Below are positions 1 through 8,625 of a DNA stretch of 15,745 nt, one piece after another (position 1 is the stretch's first letter; the number at the start of each line of letters is the position of its first letter). The notes beneath the pieces were generated by a model. The model was not told the DNA's origin and made no database searches. It saw nothing but the letters and a program-made list of their open reading frames with translations. Origin of the DNA: Rhodospirillales bacterium (GTDB lineage: Bacteria; Pseudomonadota; Alphaproteobacteria; Rhodospirillales; Casp-alpha2). Both the position numbers and the translations under genes were made by a program. The stretch is from the NCBI GenBank assembly GCA_028282185.1, contig JANQIJ010000280.1:1-15745 (forward strand). Direction: 5' to 3'.

Positions 1-51
1 CCGCAACAAGCTGTTGACCACGCCGGCCTATCGCACGGTTGGGCGCACGAC

Positions 52-980
<929 letters not shown>

Positions 981-984
<4 letters not shown>

Positions 985-1718
985 CGCGGGACGATCCGCT
1001 CGGGATAATCGGTGAACAGGCTTTCGGCGCCCCAGTCATAGAACCGGGCGCCTTCGGTCCCGTCGTTGACCGTGTAGATGCGCAACGCATAGCCGGCATC
1101 AAGGATCGCCCGCGCCTGATCGCGGGTCAGATGCTTGCGGCTGGCATGCACCGCCGTGGCGCCGACCGCGTCGGCCCGGGCCCGCCAATCGTCGGGGAAC
1201 TCCCAAACCAGCAAGGCGCGGGGAAACTCGGGCGCCTGGTCGGCGGCGGCGACCAACGACTTGCCGGAAAAACTGGAAATCACCGGCGCCGGCAGGACCG
1301 CCGGCCAGGATTCCTGCAACGTCTTGGCGGTGATCACACCGGTCATGGCGTCCTGGCCGCGGGACGGCTTCAATTCGACATTGGCTTTCATGCCGAGGGC
1401 GCCCAGGACCGCCATCGCCTGATGCAGGGACGGGATCGGCTCACCGGCGAAGACCGGGCCGAACCACGATCCGGCGTCAAGTTTCTGCAGGTCCTCCCAA
1501 CGCTGGCTCGACAACCGCCCGGTGCCGTCGCTGGTCCGCTCCAAGGTCTCGTCATGGAACAGGACCGGCACGCCGTCGGCGCTGAGCATGTCGTCGAATT
1601 CGACGCAGGTGACTCCCAGGTCATGGGCCTTGCGCAGGCCGGCCAGGGTGTTTTCCGGCGCGTGCCCGGCGGCGCCGCGATGGCCGATTACCGCCGGCAG
1701 TCGGTTGTCCGCAGCCAT
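981..1718 (-). CDS. ugpQ: Glycerophosphodiester phosphodiesterase (GDPD/UgpQ type)
   Basis: Hydrolyses glycerophosphodiesters such as glycerophosphocholine or glycerophosphoethanolamine to glycerol 3-phosphate and the alcohol. The 245-residue protein is one GDPD TIM-barrel domain. Near the N terminus is GHRGAAGHAPENT with the catalytic His and metal-binding Glu. Next come VEFDDMLSADGVPVLFHD (metal ligands and second His), NVELKP, and a C-terminal YTVND and LFTDYPERI. There is no signal peptide, so it is likely cytoplasmic. I chose the ATG at 1718: AGGAG lies 11 nt upstream (1730-1734) and the barrel begins six residues later. The frame stays open to an ATG at 1838, but the extra 40 residues look unlike the family. 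It overlaps glpK by ATGA; both products enter the glycerol-3-phosphate pool. The symbol follows the E. coli homologue and is tentative. Confidence 0.9.
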
Positions 1719-1889
1719 CTCGATCCGTACTCCTGGCAAAACCCCATGAAAACCATTGTCTTTCTGCCGTTTCCCGATCACCCTTAGCAAGAGGTTTCTA
1801 AAAAGCGGCTCCGATCCGACGGGTTCCGCCAACGACAATGGAAACCCCGCCGATCAATGCCGATCGCCGGTTGAGAGGATACATAGGGG
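1719..1889. promoter_or_regulatory. Divergent intergenic region between the GDPD-glpK pair and maeB
   Basis: This 171-bp gap must hold the promoters of two divergent units. I see ribosome-binding sites at both edges (AGGAG at 1730-1734 for the minus gene, GAGAGGA about 10 nt before the maeB ATG) but no convincing -35/-10 pair or operator. The sequence is somewhat less GC-rich than the flanking genes around 1740-1800, which fits promoter DNA. Confidence 0.4.
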
Positions 1890-4175
1890 ATGGCTGATAA
1901 CGAGAACCTGAAGGAACGGGCATTAAGGTTCCATCGGGAACCGACACCGGGGAAACTGGAAATCACCCCAACAAAGTCGCTGGCCTCGCAGCGCGACCTG
2001 TCGCTCGCGTACTCGCCGGGCGTTGCCTATGCCTGCCTCGAAATCAAGGACGACCCGGAGCAAGCCGCGGTCCTCACCGGGCGGCAGAATCTGGTCGCGG
2101 TGGTGTCCAACGGCTCGGCGGTGCTGGGCCTTGGCAATATCGGCGGGCTGGCGTCGAAGCCGGTGATGGAGGGCAAGGCCGTCCTGTTCAAGAAGTTCGC
2201 CGGGATCAACGTGTTCGACATCGAATTGGACGAGCAAGATCCGGAAAAACTGGTCGAGATCATTGCCGCCATGGAACCGACCTTCGGCGCCATCAACCTG
2301 GAAGACATCAAGTCCCCGGATTGCTTCATCCTGGAATCCAAGTTGAAGGAACGGATGAACATCCCGGTGTTCCACGACGATCAGCACGGTACGGCGATCG
2401 TCGTCTGCGCGGCTTTGACCAATGGACTGCGCATCGTCGGCAAGGACCTGGACAAGGTCAAGCTGGTCTCGACCGGCGGGGGTGCTGCCGGCATCGCCTG
2501 CTTGAACTTGATGGTTTCCATGGGCCTGAAGCGGGAAAACATCACCCTGGTCGACCACAAGGGCGTGGTCTTCGAAGGCCGCACCGAAGAAATGACCGAG
2601 CAGAAGGCGGCCTATGCCCGGGCCACGGACGAGCGCACGTTGACCGAGGCGATCCAAAGCGCCGACGTGTTCCTGGGGTTGTCGGCGGGCGGTATCCTGA
2701 AACGCGAGATGGTCGCGACCATGGCCGACAGACCGCTGATCATGGCGCTCGCCAACCCTGATCCGGAAATCCTGCCGGAAGACGCCAAGGCCGCCAACCC
2801 GGATGCGGTGATCTGCACCGGCCGGTCCGATTATCCGAACCAGGTCAACAACGTGCTGTGTTTCCCGTTTATATTCCGGGGCGCGCTGGACTGCGGCGCG
2901 ACGACGATCAACGAGGACATGAAGCTCGCCGCGGTCCAGGCCGTGGCCGACCTGACCATGCAGGAAAGCTCGGAAACCGTGGCCCGGACCTACGCCGGCG
3001 AGGATCTGCGGTTCGGGCCGGACTACCTGCTGCCCAAGCCGTTCGACATGCGCCTGATCGTCGAGGTCGCCTCGGCCGTCGCCCGGGCGGCCATGGAGTC
3101 CGGCGTCGCCAAGCGGCCGATCGCGGATTTCGAAGCCTACCGCCACGAACTGGAGCGCTTCGTATTCCGTTCCGGCATGTTGATGAAGCCGATTTTCGAC
3201 AGTGCAAAGCAAGACCCCAAGCGGCTGGTCTTCGCAGAAGGCGAAAGCCACCGGGTCCTGCGAGCGACCCAAGTCCTGCTTGACGAAGGCATCGCCAGAC
3301 CGGTGCTGGTCGGCCGCCCCGAAGTCATCGCCATGCGCGTCGAGCGTCTGGGCCTGAAATTCGATCCAGCGAAGCACGTAGAGATCTGCAATCCGGAAGA
3401 CGACCCGCGCTACGAGGATTATTGGCGGCTATACCATTCGTTGATGGAGCGCAAGGGCGTGTCCCCGGGCGCGGCGCGCCAGATCATCCGCACCAACACC
3501 ACGGTGATCGCCTCGGTCATGCTCAAACGCGGCGAGGTCGATGCCATGATCTGCGGCGTTGTCGGGCGCTACGACTATCACCTGCGCTATCTCATGGACG
3601 TGGTCGGCAAACAGCCCGGCGTGCGGGACGTTTCGGCGCTCAGTGTCCTGTTGCTGCCGAAGGGCACGTTCTTCCTGGTCGATACCCAGGTCACCCACGA
3701 CCCCTCGGCGCAAGAAGTGGTGGAGATGACCCGCCTGTCGGCCGAATTCGTTCGCGGTTTCGGAGAGACGCCCAAGGTCGCCCTGCTGTCCCATTCGAAT
3801 TTCGGCGCCGATTCGACGCCCTGCGCGCAGAAGATGCGCGATGCCCTCGCGCTTTTGCACGAACAGGTGCCCGACCTGGAAGTCGAGGGCGAAATGCAAG
3901 CCGACGCAGCGATCGACGAGGAAATCCGGGCCCGTGTGTTCCCCAATTCGCGGCTCAGCGGCATGGCCAACCTGTTGGTCTTCCCCAACCGGGAAAGCGC
4001 CAATTCAGCCTTCAACTTGCTGAAATCGTTGGAAAACGGATTACCGATCGGCCCCATCCTGATCGGCACGGCGCAACCGGCGCACATCCTGACCAATGCG
4101 GTCACCGCGCGCGGTATCGTCAACATGTCGGCGCTTGCCGTGGTCGATGCGCAAAAGCGGGACCGCCTCCTGTAG
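1890..4175 (+). CDS. maeB: NADP-dependent malic enzyme with C-terminal phosphotransacetylase-like domain
   Basis: Oxidatively decarboxylates malate to pyruvate, giving NADPH. At 761 residues it has the usual size of the hybrid MaeB class. The malic domain begins with SLAYSPGVA, whose Tyr41 is the likely catalytic tyrosine. It continues with GLGNIGGLASKPVMEGKA, the metal-binding NLEDI and PVFHDDQHGTA, the nucleotide-binding STGGGAAGIAC (residues 194-204), and ALANPDPEI. From about residue 430 to the end follows a PTA/PTB-like domain (RLVFAEGESHRVL, TQVTHDPSAQEVVE). In this class that domain is not known to act as an acetyltransferase; it is linked to oligomerisation and acetyl-CoA inhibition. 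The start is supported by GAGAGGA about 10 nt upstream. It stands alone, with gaps of more than 170 bp on both sides. Confidence 0.95.
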   Translation: MADNENLKERALRFHREPTPGKLEITPTKSLASQRDLSLAYSPGVAYACLEIKDDPEQAAVLTGRQNLVAVVSNGSAVLGLGNIGGLASKPVMEGKAVLFKKFAGINVFDIELDEQDPEKLVEIIAAMEPTFGAINLEDIKSPDCFILESKLKERMNIPVFHDDQHGTAIVVCAALTNGLRIVGKDLDKVKLVSTGGGAAGIACLNLMVSMGLKRENITLVDHKGVVFEGRTEEMTEQKAAYARATDERTLTEAIQSADVFLGLSAGGILKREMVATMADRPLIMALANPDPEILPEDAKAANPDAVICTGRSDYPNQVNNVLCFPFIFRGALDCGATTINEDMKLAAVQAVADLTMQESSETVARTYAGEDLRFGPDYLLPKPFDMRLIVEVASAVARAAMESGVAKRPIADFEAYRHELERFVFRSGMLMKPIFDSAKQDPKRLVFAEGESHRVLRATQVLLDEGIARPVLVGRPEVIAMRVERLGLKFDPAKHVEICNPEDDPRYEDYWRLYHSLMERKGVSPGAARQIIRTNTTVIASVMLKRGEVDAMICGVVGRYDYHLRYLMDVVGKQPGVRDVSALSVLLLPKGTFFLVDTQVTHDPSAQEVVEMTRLSAEFVRGFGETPKVALLSHSNFGADSTPCAQKMRDALALLHEQVPDLEVEGEMQADAAIDEEIRARVFPNSRLSGMANLLVFPNRESANSAFNLLKSLENGLPIGPILIGTAQPAHILTNAVTARGIVNMSALAVVDAQKRDRLL

Positions 4176-4368
4176 AACGTCGTTTCCCGAGCCCGATGAA
4201 CCGCGGCGGTCGGTCCGCGGCGCATGGCGTCGGCGGCCCTCTTCGTTGACGCGTCCGCGACCCCCGGCCGCTGCAGCCGACGGAACGACACGTTTCTGAA
4301 ATATAAATGTCACGAATAGCTAACGCGCCGTTGCTACTGAGACACTCTCCCCAAGACGACGGTGAAAC
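4176..4368 (+). promoter_or_regulatory. maeB-phnC intergenic region (leader of the phn operon)
   Basis: This 193-bp gap has a GC-rich first half with a modest hairpin (CCGCGG at 4201-4206 and 4215-4220, 8-nt loop) and no U-tract, so it is a poor match to an intrinsic terminator for maeB. From about 4291 the sequence becomes AT-rich and carries a Pho-box-like motif, described separately. The phnC start has only a weak GGTGA about 6 nt before the ATG. Confidence 0.45.
4296..4313 (+). promoter_or_regulatory. Candidate PhoB-binding site (Pho box) upstream of phnC
   Basis: The 18 bases CTGAAATATAAATGTCAC resemble the Pho-box pattern of two CTGTCAT-like 7-mers separated by four A/T bases. The left half matches at 5 of 7 bases, the spacer is all A/T, and the right half has TGTCA intact. 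The motif sits about 55 nt before the phnC start, in the only AT-rich part of the gap. PhoB control of phn transport operons is well established. The match here is by eye and unscored. Confidence 0.45.
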
Positions 4369-5190
4369 ATGCAGGTCATCGGTGTTACCAAAGCCTTCGG
4401 GCAGACGCTTGCGGTGAACGATGTCTCGTTCACCGTGGAAAAACCCCAGATGATCGGCGTGATCGGACGCTCCGGCGCCGGCAAATCGACCCTGCTTCGG
4501 ATCATCAACCGTCTGACCCCGGCGACCCGGGGGCAGATCGTCATTGACGGGTGCGACGCCTTGCAACTCAAGGGCAAGGCGATGCGCGCCTGGCAGCGCG
4601 ATTGCGCGATGATTTTTCAGCAGTTCAATCTGGTTCCCCGTCTGGAAGTGGTGACCAACGTGATGCTCGGCCGGTTGAACGGCCATTCCAACCTGAAGAG
4701 CCTGTTTTCGGTTTTTTCCCGGGGCGAGATCGAGGAAGCCCTGGAAGCGCTCGACCGCCTGGGCATCGCCGACCAGGCGCTGAAGCGGGCCGAGGCGCTG
4801 TCCGGTGGCCAGCAGCAGCGCGTCGCCATCGCCCGCGCCTTGATGCAGCACCCGAAAATGATCTTGGCCGACGAACCGATCGCCTCGCTTGACCCGCTGA
4901 GCGCCGAGGTGGTGATGAAGTCGCTCAGGGAAATCCATGAGCGTGACGGCCTGACGGTGATCTGTAACCTGCACACGCTGGACACCGCGCGAACCTATTG
5001 CGAGCGGGTGATCGGCATGTTGCACGGCCGCATGGTTTACGACGGCCCGGCCGAGGGCCTGACCAAGGATGTGGTGCGCGACATCTATGGCGCGGAACAG
5101 GATCTCGATGAGGCGGTGACGTCGACCTCATTGGGTGACAGGCCGGCGCAATCGGCCGCCGAGGCGTCGACCCTGGTGACCGCCGTCTAG
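4369..5190 (+). CDS. phnC: Phosphonate ABC transporter ATP-binding protein
   Basis: ATPase that drives import of phosphonates or phosphate esters with PhnD and PhnE at the inner membrane. The 273 residues contain the complete ABC core: Walker A GRSGAGKST (33-41), Q-loop IFQQFNLV (Gln84/85), signature LSGGQQQR (144-151), Walker B MILADEP (164-170), D-loop SLDP, and H-loop His202. The segment NVMLGRLNGHSNLKSLF is typical of PhnC and separates it from amino-acid importer ATPases. After about residue 245 a 28-residue Ser/Ala-rich tail of no known role follows. It is the first gene of the phnC-phnD-phnE cluster, 70 nt before phnD. The ATG at 4369 has a weak GGTGA upstream. Confidence 0.93.
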   Translation: MQVIGVTKAFGQTLAVNDVSFTVEKPQMIGVIGRSGAGKSTLLRIINRLTPATRGQIVIDGCDALQLKGKAMRAWQRDCAMIFQQFNLVPRLEVVTNVMLGRLNGHSNLKSLFSVFSRGEIEEALEALDRLGIADQALKRAEALSGGQQQRVAIARALMQHPKMILADEPIASLDPLSAEVVMKSLREIHERDGLTVICNLHTLDTARTYCERVIGMLHGRMVYDGPAEGLTKDVVRDIYGAEQDLDEAVTSTSLGDRPAQSAAEASTLVTAV

Positions 5191-5260
5191 GCCGGCACCA
5201 CCGCAGTTTGTCCAACCGATGGCCGGCGCTCCCGGCAAAGGGTTTAATCAGGAGGATAGG

Positions 5261-6178
5261 ATGAAGCTCACCCACCTTTTGGCCGCCGCGGCGGTCGCCG
5301 TATTCGCCACGCATACCGCCATGGCCGACGACAAGATCAAGGAATTCCGGATCGGGATTCTCGGCGGCGAGAACGCGTCCGACCGGCTGCGGTCCAACGA
5401 ATGCCTGCGTGCCCGCACCGAAAAACTGCTCGGCGTGCCGACCAAGCTGTTCGCGCCGGCCGACTACAACGGCGTGATCGAAGGCCTGCTGGGCGGCAAT
5501 CTCGACTTGGCCTGGCTGGGCGCCTCCGGCTACGCCAAGGTCTACCTGACCAACCCCGACGCGGTCGAACCGGTGCTGGTCAAGATCAACACCGACGGCA
5601 GCTACGGCTATTATTCTATCGGCTTCGCCCGGGTCGACAGCGGCATCAAGACGCTGGACGACATGAAGGGCAAGAAATTCGGCTTCGGCGACCCGAATTC
5701 GACGTCGGGCTACCTGATCCCGTCGATCGAAATTCCGCAAAAGGGCTACAGCATGAAGCCGGGCGAATACTTCGGCGACGTGGTCTTCACCGGCGGTCAC
5801 GAACAGACCATCGTCGCGGTCAGCAACGGCGACATCGACGGCGGCGTGACCTGGGCCGACGGCATCGGCAATTGGGAAGACGGCTACAATTCCGCCGCCC
5901 TGCGCCAGGCCGCCGACGCGGGCCTGGTGGACATGACCAACCTGCGCAAGATCTGGCAGTCCAACGTGATCCCGGAAGGCCCGATCGTCCTGCGCAAGAC
6001 CCTGCCGACCAAGGTCAAGCTGCAGGTCACCGGCATGATGGCCAGCCTCGAATCCATGGACCCGGAATGCGCCTATACGGTGATGGCCGGCAAGGTCAAA
6101 GGCATCGCACCGATCAGCCACGAGGCCTATGAGGCGATCATCGAGGCCCGGCGCCTCAAGTCGAAGAAGAAGAACTAG
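5261..6178 (+). CDS. phnD: Phosphonate/phosphate-ester periplasmic binding protein
   Basis: Substrate-binding protein that delivers phosphonates to the PhnE channel. Translation starts at 5261, directed by a perfect AGGAGGA at 5250-5256; an in-frame ATG at 5219 would add 14 residues ahead of the signal peptide and is rejected. MKLTHLLAAAAVAVFATHTAMA is a clear Sec signal, with probable cleavage after AMA and before DDKIKEF. The mature protein shows PhnD-family features in order: FRIGILGGENASDRLR, DYNGVIEGLLGGNLDLAWLG, KKFGFGDPNSTSGYLIP, VVFTGGHEQTI, and NVIPEGPIVLR. The length (305 residues) is close to normal. The ligand is probably a phosphonate such as 2-aminoethylphosphonate or a phosphate ester; sequence alone does not decide. 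Confidence 0.93.
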   Translation: MKLTHLLAAAAVAVFATHTAMADDKIKEFRIGILGGENASDRLRSNECLRARTEKLLGVPTKLFAPADYNGVIEGLLGGNLDLAWLGASGYAKVYLTNPDAVEPVLVKINTDGSYGYYSIGFARVDSGIKTLDDMKGKKFGFGDPNSTSGYLIPSIEIPQKGYSMKPGEYFGDVVFTGGHEQTIVAVSNGDIDGGVTWADGIGNWEDGYNSAALRQAADAGLVDMTNLRKIWQSNVIPEGPIVLRKTLPTKVKLQVTGMMASLESMDPECAYTVMAGKVKGIAPISHEAYEAIIEARRLKSKKKN

Positions 6179-6199
6179 GCCGCAACAGAAACCCTAGTC

Positions 6200-6229
6200 G
6201 CGGGCGGTCCGGCACCCCGGTCCGCCCGC
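6200..6229 (+). promoter_or_regulatory. Strong GC hairpin after phnD
   Basis: Arms at 6200-6212 and 6217-6229 pair over 13 positions with one T-T mismatch and a CACC loop. The hairpin starts 22 nt behind the phnD stop and has no U-tract. It more likely protects the phnD transcript 3' end or attenuates read-through into phnE than acts as a full terminator. That would give more binding protein than permease, a common arrangement in importer operons. The function is inferred. Confidence 0.6.
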
Positions 6230-6243
6230 CCTTGGTTTCAAGG
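6230..6243 (+). promoter_or_regulatory. Small second hairpin overlapping a possible leader ribosome-binding site
   Basis: CCTTG (6230-6234) pairs with CAAGG (6239-6243) around a GTTT loop, directly abutting the larger hairpin. The right arm contains the only AAGG upstream of the short leader frame at 6249, so folding would hide it. It is short and may have no role. Confidence 0.3.
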
Positions 6244-6248
6244 CCAAG

Positions 6249-6287
6249 ATGTATCTTTTTATGCCTTTGACGCAAAAGATTTTTTAA
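6249..6287 (+). promoter_or_regulatory. Possible 12-codon leader peptide coupled to phnE by TAATG
   Basis: An ATG at 6249 opens a frame encoding MYLFMPLTQKIF. Its TAA at 6285-6287 overlaps the phnE ATG by one base (TAATG). The region is strikingly AT-rich for this genome. phnE itself has no recognisable Shine-Dalgarno sequence, so re-initiation from this minicistron is a plausible way to translate it. AAGG lies 5 nt before the leader ATG. A frame this short can arise by chance. Confidence 0.3.
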
Positions 6288-8488
6288 TGAACGTTGCGGC
6301 GCTGCAGAACGAAGTTCATCGCCTGGAACGGCACCGCCGGCTGTACACGGCGGCGACCATCGCCATCGTCGCCGCGATCATCATTTCCGGCTACGGCCAG
6401 GCGTCGATGATGAACTCGGGCTCGTTCATCAAGGGCCTGAACCAGTTCTTCGATTATCCCGGGGAAATCGTCAAAGAAGCCTGGGCCGCCGGCGCCGGGT
6501 TCTTCCCGCTGTTGTGGAAGTTCATGCCGGCGCTGATCGAGACGCTCAACATCGCCGCCGTGGCGACGATCCTGGGCGGCATCTTCGCCTTGCTGCTGTC
6601 GTTCATGTCAACCCAAGGGCTGGCGCCATGGCCCCGGGCAACGCCCTTGTTCCGGCGCACCATGGACATCATGCGGGCGTTTCCGGAACTGATCATCGCC
6701 CTGTTCCTGATTTTCGTCCTGGGGACCAGCCCGGTGCCGGCGATGATTGCCGTTGCCTTTCACACCGCCGGGGCGCTCGGCAAGCTGTTTTCGGAAGTGA
6801 ACGAGAACATTGACCGCAAGCCGCTGGAAGGCCTGCAGTCGGTCGGCGCCGGTTGGACCCAGCGTATGAAATACGGCGTCGTACCGCAGGTTCTGCCCAA
6901 TTATTTGAGCTATTTCCTGCTGCGCCTGGAAATCAACGTGCGCGCCTCGGCGATTCTCGGCTTCGTCGGCGCCGGAGGGATCGGCGCCGAATTGCGCCGC
7001 ACCATCGGCTGGGGACAAGGCGCCGGCGACGAGACGGCGGCGCTGTTCGTGCTGCTTCTGATCTCGATCTTCGTCATCGACCAGCTCTCTTCCTACCTGC
7101 GCCAGCGCCTGGTGCAGGGCGGGCAAGAGAGCGCCGCCCAAGACGGCGACGGGAACGGCATGGGCGGCACCGGCAACGCCGGGACCGTCTACCGAAGCAT
7201 CCGCCGCCGGACCTTGCTGAGCTTCGCCGCGACTTTCGCAGTCATCGCCTATCTGGCCTATACTTGGCAGACTTTCGAGGTCACCCGCCTGATCGAACAG
7301 GCCGACCCGCAACGCGCGGTGATCCTCGGCACCGACGCGGTGGCCCATAAGGTCCATGTCACCAAGAACCTGCGGCGCGAGGGCCTGATCGTCGCCGTCG
7401 AGGGCGAACGCACGGCGCAGTACAAGGAATTTCCCGCCTGGGTCGACCGGGTCGGCGAGACAGACGCGCGGATCGACTTGGGCGACGGCTACCTGGCGGA
7501 AATCAACGGCAAAACCCTGCGCTTCACGGTCCCCGGCTACGGCGTGATCGAGGCGACGGCCACGGCCGGAGGGGTCGAGACGCGCCTGCCGCCGGGTCCC
7601 CTGCCCGATTGGCTGTCGGCCCGCGACGACAAGTTCGACGCGCGCCCGACCCTGGACCGGCGGGTCCAGGTGTCCCGCGCCCGGATCGAGGTTCATCGCT
7701 ACTTCCTGGGCTGGGAGAACTTCTTCTTTCCGTTCGACAGCGACCTTCACGGCAAAAGCTTCGGCGAGGTGTTCGACCTGGCCACCTCGGGCGAGCGGGT
7801 CAAAGCGGAGATGCCCAATTGGCGATACGTGTTCCAGACCTTCTGGCGCAATCCCGATTGGCAGCACGGCGAGGTCTTCAAGGCGCTGCTGGAAACCCTG
7901 CTGATGGCCGTGTTGGGGACCTTCACCGCCGCCTTCGTCGGCCTGCCGCTGGCCATTCTGGCGGCCAAGAACTTCGCGCCATCGGAAGCCGTCCGGTTCT
8001 TCGTTCGCCGCCTGTTCGACTTCCTGCGCGGCATCGACATGCTGATCTGGTCGTTGATCTTCATCCGTGCTTTCGGTCTGGGACCGCTGACGGGCGCGCT
8101 GGCCATCGCCTTCACCGATACGGGCACGCTGGGCAAGCTGTTTTCCGAGGCCTTGGAAAACATCGACAACAAGCAGGTTGAAGGCGTGCAGGCCACCGGC
8201 GCCAGCCGCTTCCAACGCTATCGCTTCGGGGTCATCCCGCAAATCCTGCCGGTGTTCGTTTCCCAAGGCCTCTATTACCTGGAATCCAATACCCGTTCGG
8301 CGACGGTGATCGGCGCGCTCGGCGCCGGCGGCATCGGCCTGTTGCTGGTCGAAACCATCCGGACCGCGCGGGACTGGGAAAACACGCTCTACATCATTCT
8401 GTTGACCGTGATCTTGGTGATGGCCATGGACTCGCTGTCGACCTGGCTGCGCGGCCACCTGATTCACGGCAAGGGCGAACGGGCTTGA
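6287..8488 (+). CDS. phnE: Fused phosphonate ABC transporter permease (PhnE1-PhnE2)
   Basis: Inner-membrane channel of the phosphonate importer. A single PhnE has roughly 260-300 residues; this frame has 733 and carries two permease domains. Domain 1 (about 75-275) contains the EAA-loop ENIDRKPLEGLQSVGAGW near residue 172. Domain 2 (about 520-730) contains ENIDNKQVEGVQATGASR near 622. Both are followed by GxGGIG segments. Between them, about 275-520, is a Gly-rich linker, one hydrophobic helix (about 308-322), and some 170 polar residues with no recognised fold, probably periplasmic. Many alphaproteobacteria encode phnE1 and phnE2 as neighbouring genes, so this looks like their fusion. An internal ATG at the linker (GNGMGG) lacks a good ribosome-binding site. 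The ATG at 6287 also lacks one and overlaps a leader stop (TAATG). Confidence 0.88.
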   Translation: MNVAALQNEVHRLERHRRLYTAATIAIVAAIIISGYGQASMMNSGSFIKGLNQFFDYPGEIVKEAWAAGAGFFPLLWKFMPALIETLNIAAVATILGGIFALLLSFMSTQGLAPWPRATPLFRRTMDIMRAFPELIIALFLIFVLGTSPVPAMIAVAFHTAGALGKLFSEVNENIDRKPLEGLQSVGAGWTQRMKYGVVPQVLPNYLSYFLLRLEINVRASAILGFVGAGGIGAELRRTIGWGQGAGDETAALFVLLLISIFVIDQLSSYLRQRLVQGGQESAAQDGDGNGMGGTGNAGTVYRSIRRRTLLSFAATFAVIAYLAYTWQTFEVTRLIEQADPQRAVILGTDAVAHKVHVTKNLRREGLIVAVEGERTAQYKEFPAWVDRVGETDARIDLGDGYLAEINGKTLRFTVPGYGVIEATATAGGVETRLPPGPLPDWLSARDDKFDARPTLDRRVQVSRARIEVHRYFLGWENFFFPFDSDLHGKSFGEVFDLATSGERVKAEMPNWRYVFQTFWRNPDWQHGEVFKALLETLLMAVLGTFTAAFVGLPLAILAAKNFAPSEAVRFFVRRLFDFLRGIDMLIWSLIFIRAFGLGPLTGALAIAFTDTGTLGKLFSEALENIDNKQVEGVQATGASRFQRYRFGVIPQILPVFVSQGLYYLESNTRSATVIGALGAGGIGLLLVETIRTARDWENTLYIILLTVILVMAMDSLSTWLRGHLIHGKGERA

Positions 8489-8625
8489 TCACCGTGCGGC
8501 CCCACTGAAGTCGGGGCAAACATCGGATTGTTCCTGGCGCCGGCCGCGGAAATTCCGTACATCGGTAGGGTCCGTATCCAACCGCGACGACGCGGGATCG
8601 AAGGCTTCAAGGAGAGACATCGACC
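8489..8625 (+). promoter_or_regulatory. phnE-AOR intergenic region with weak hairpin
   Basis: Gap of 137 bp. An imperfect hairpin (GCCCCAC at 8499-8505, GTCGGGGC at 8510-8517 with one bulged C, TGAA loop) begins 10 nt after the phnE stop and lacks a U-tract, so it is only a weak terminator candidate. AAGGAGAG about 10 nt before position 8626 is a good ribosome-binding site. No clear promoter was seen. Confidence 0.35.

Noticed and set aside
1719..1838. N-terminal extension of the GDPD protein to an ATG at 1838
   Set aside because: The added 40 residues do not resemble the family or a signal peptide. The internal ATG at 1718 has AGGAG upstream and starts right before the barrel.
1923..3377. 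Long minus-strand open frame (484 codons) opposite maeB
   Set aside because: It is antisense to a certain MaeB gene, gives His/Asp/Gln/Arg-rich sequence with no family motif, and is explained by the high G/C third-position bias of the real gene.
4201..4220. Intrinsic terminator after maeB
   Set aside because: A 6-bp CCGCGG stem is present but no U-tract follows; the evidence is too weak for a terminator call.
6608..8467. Long minus-strand open frame (619 codons) opposite the PhnE fusion
   Set aside because: Low-complexity shadow translation with no recognisable domain; the plus-strand permease is clear.
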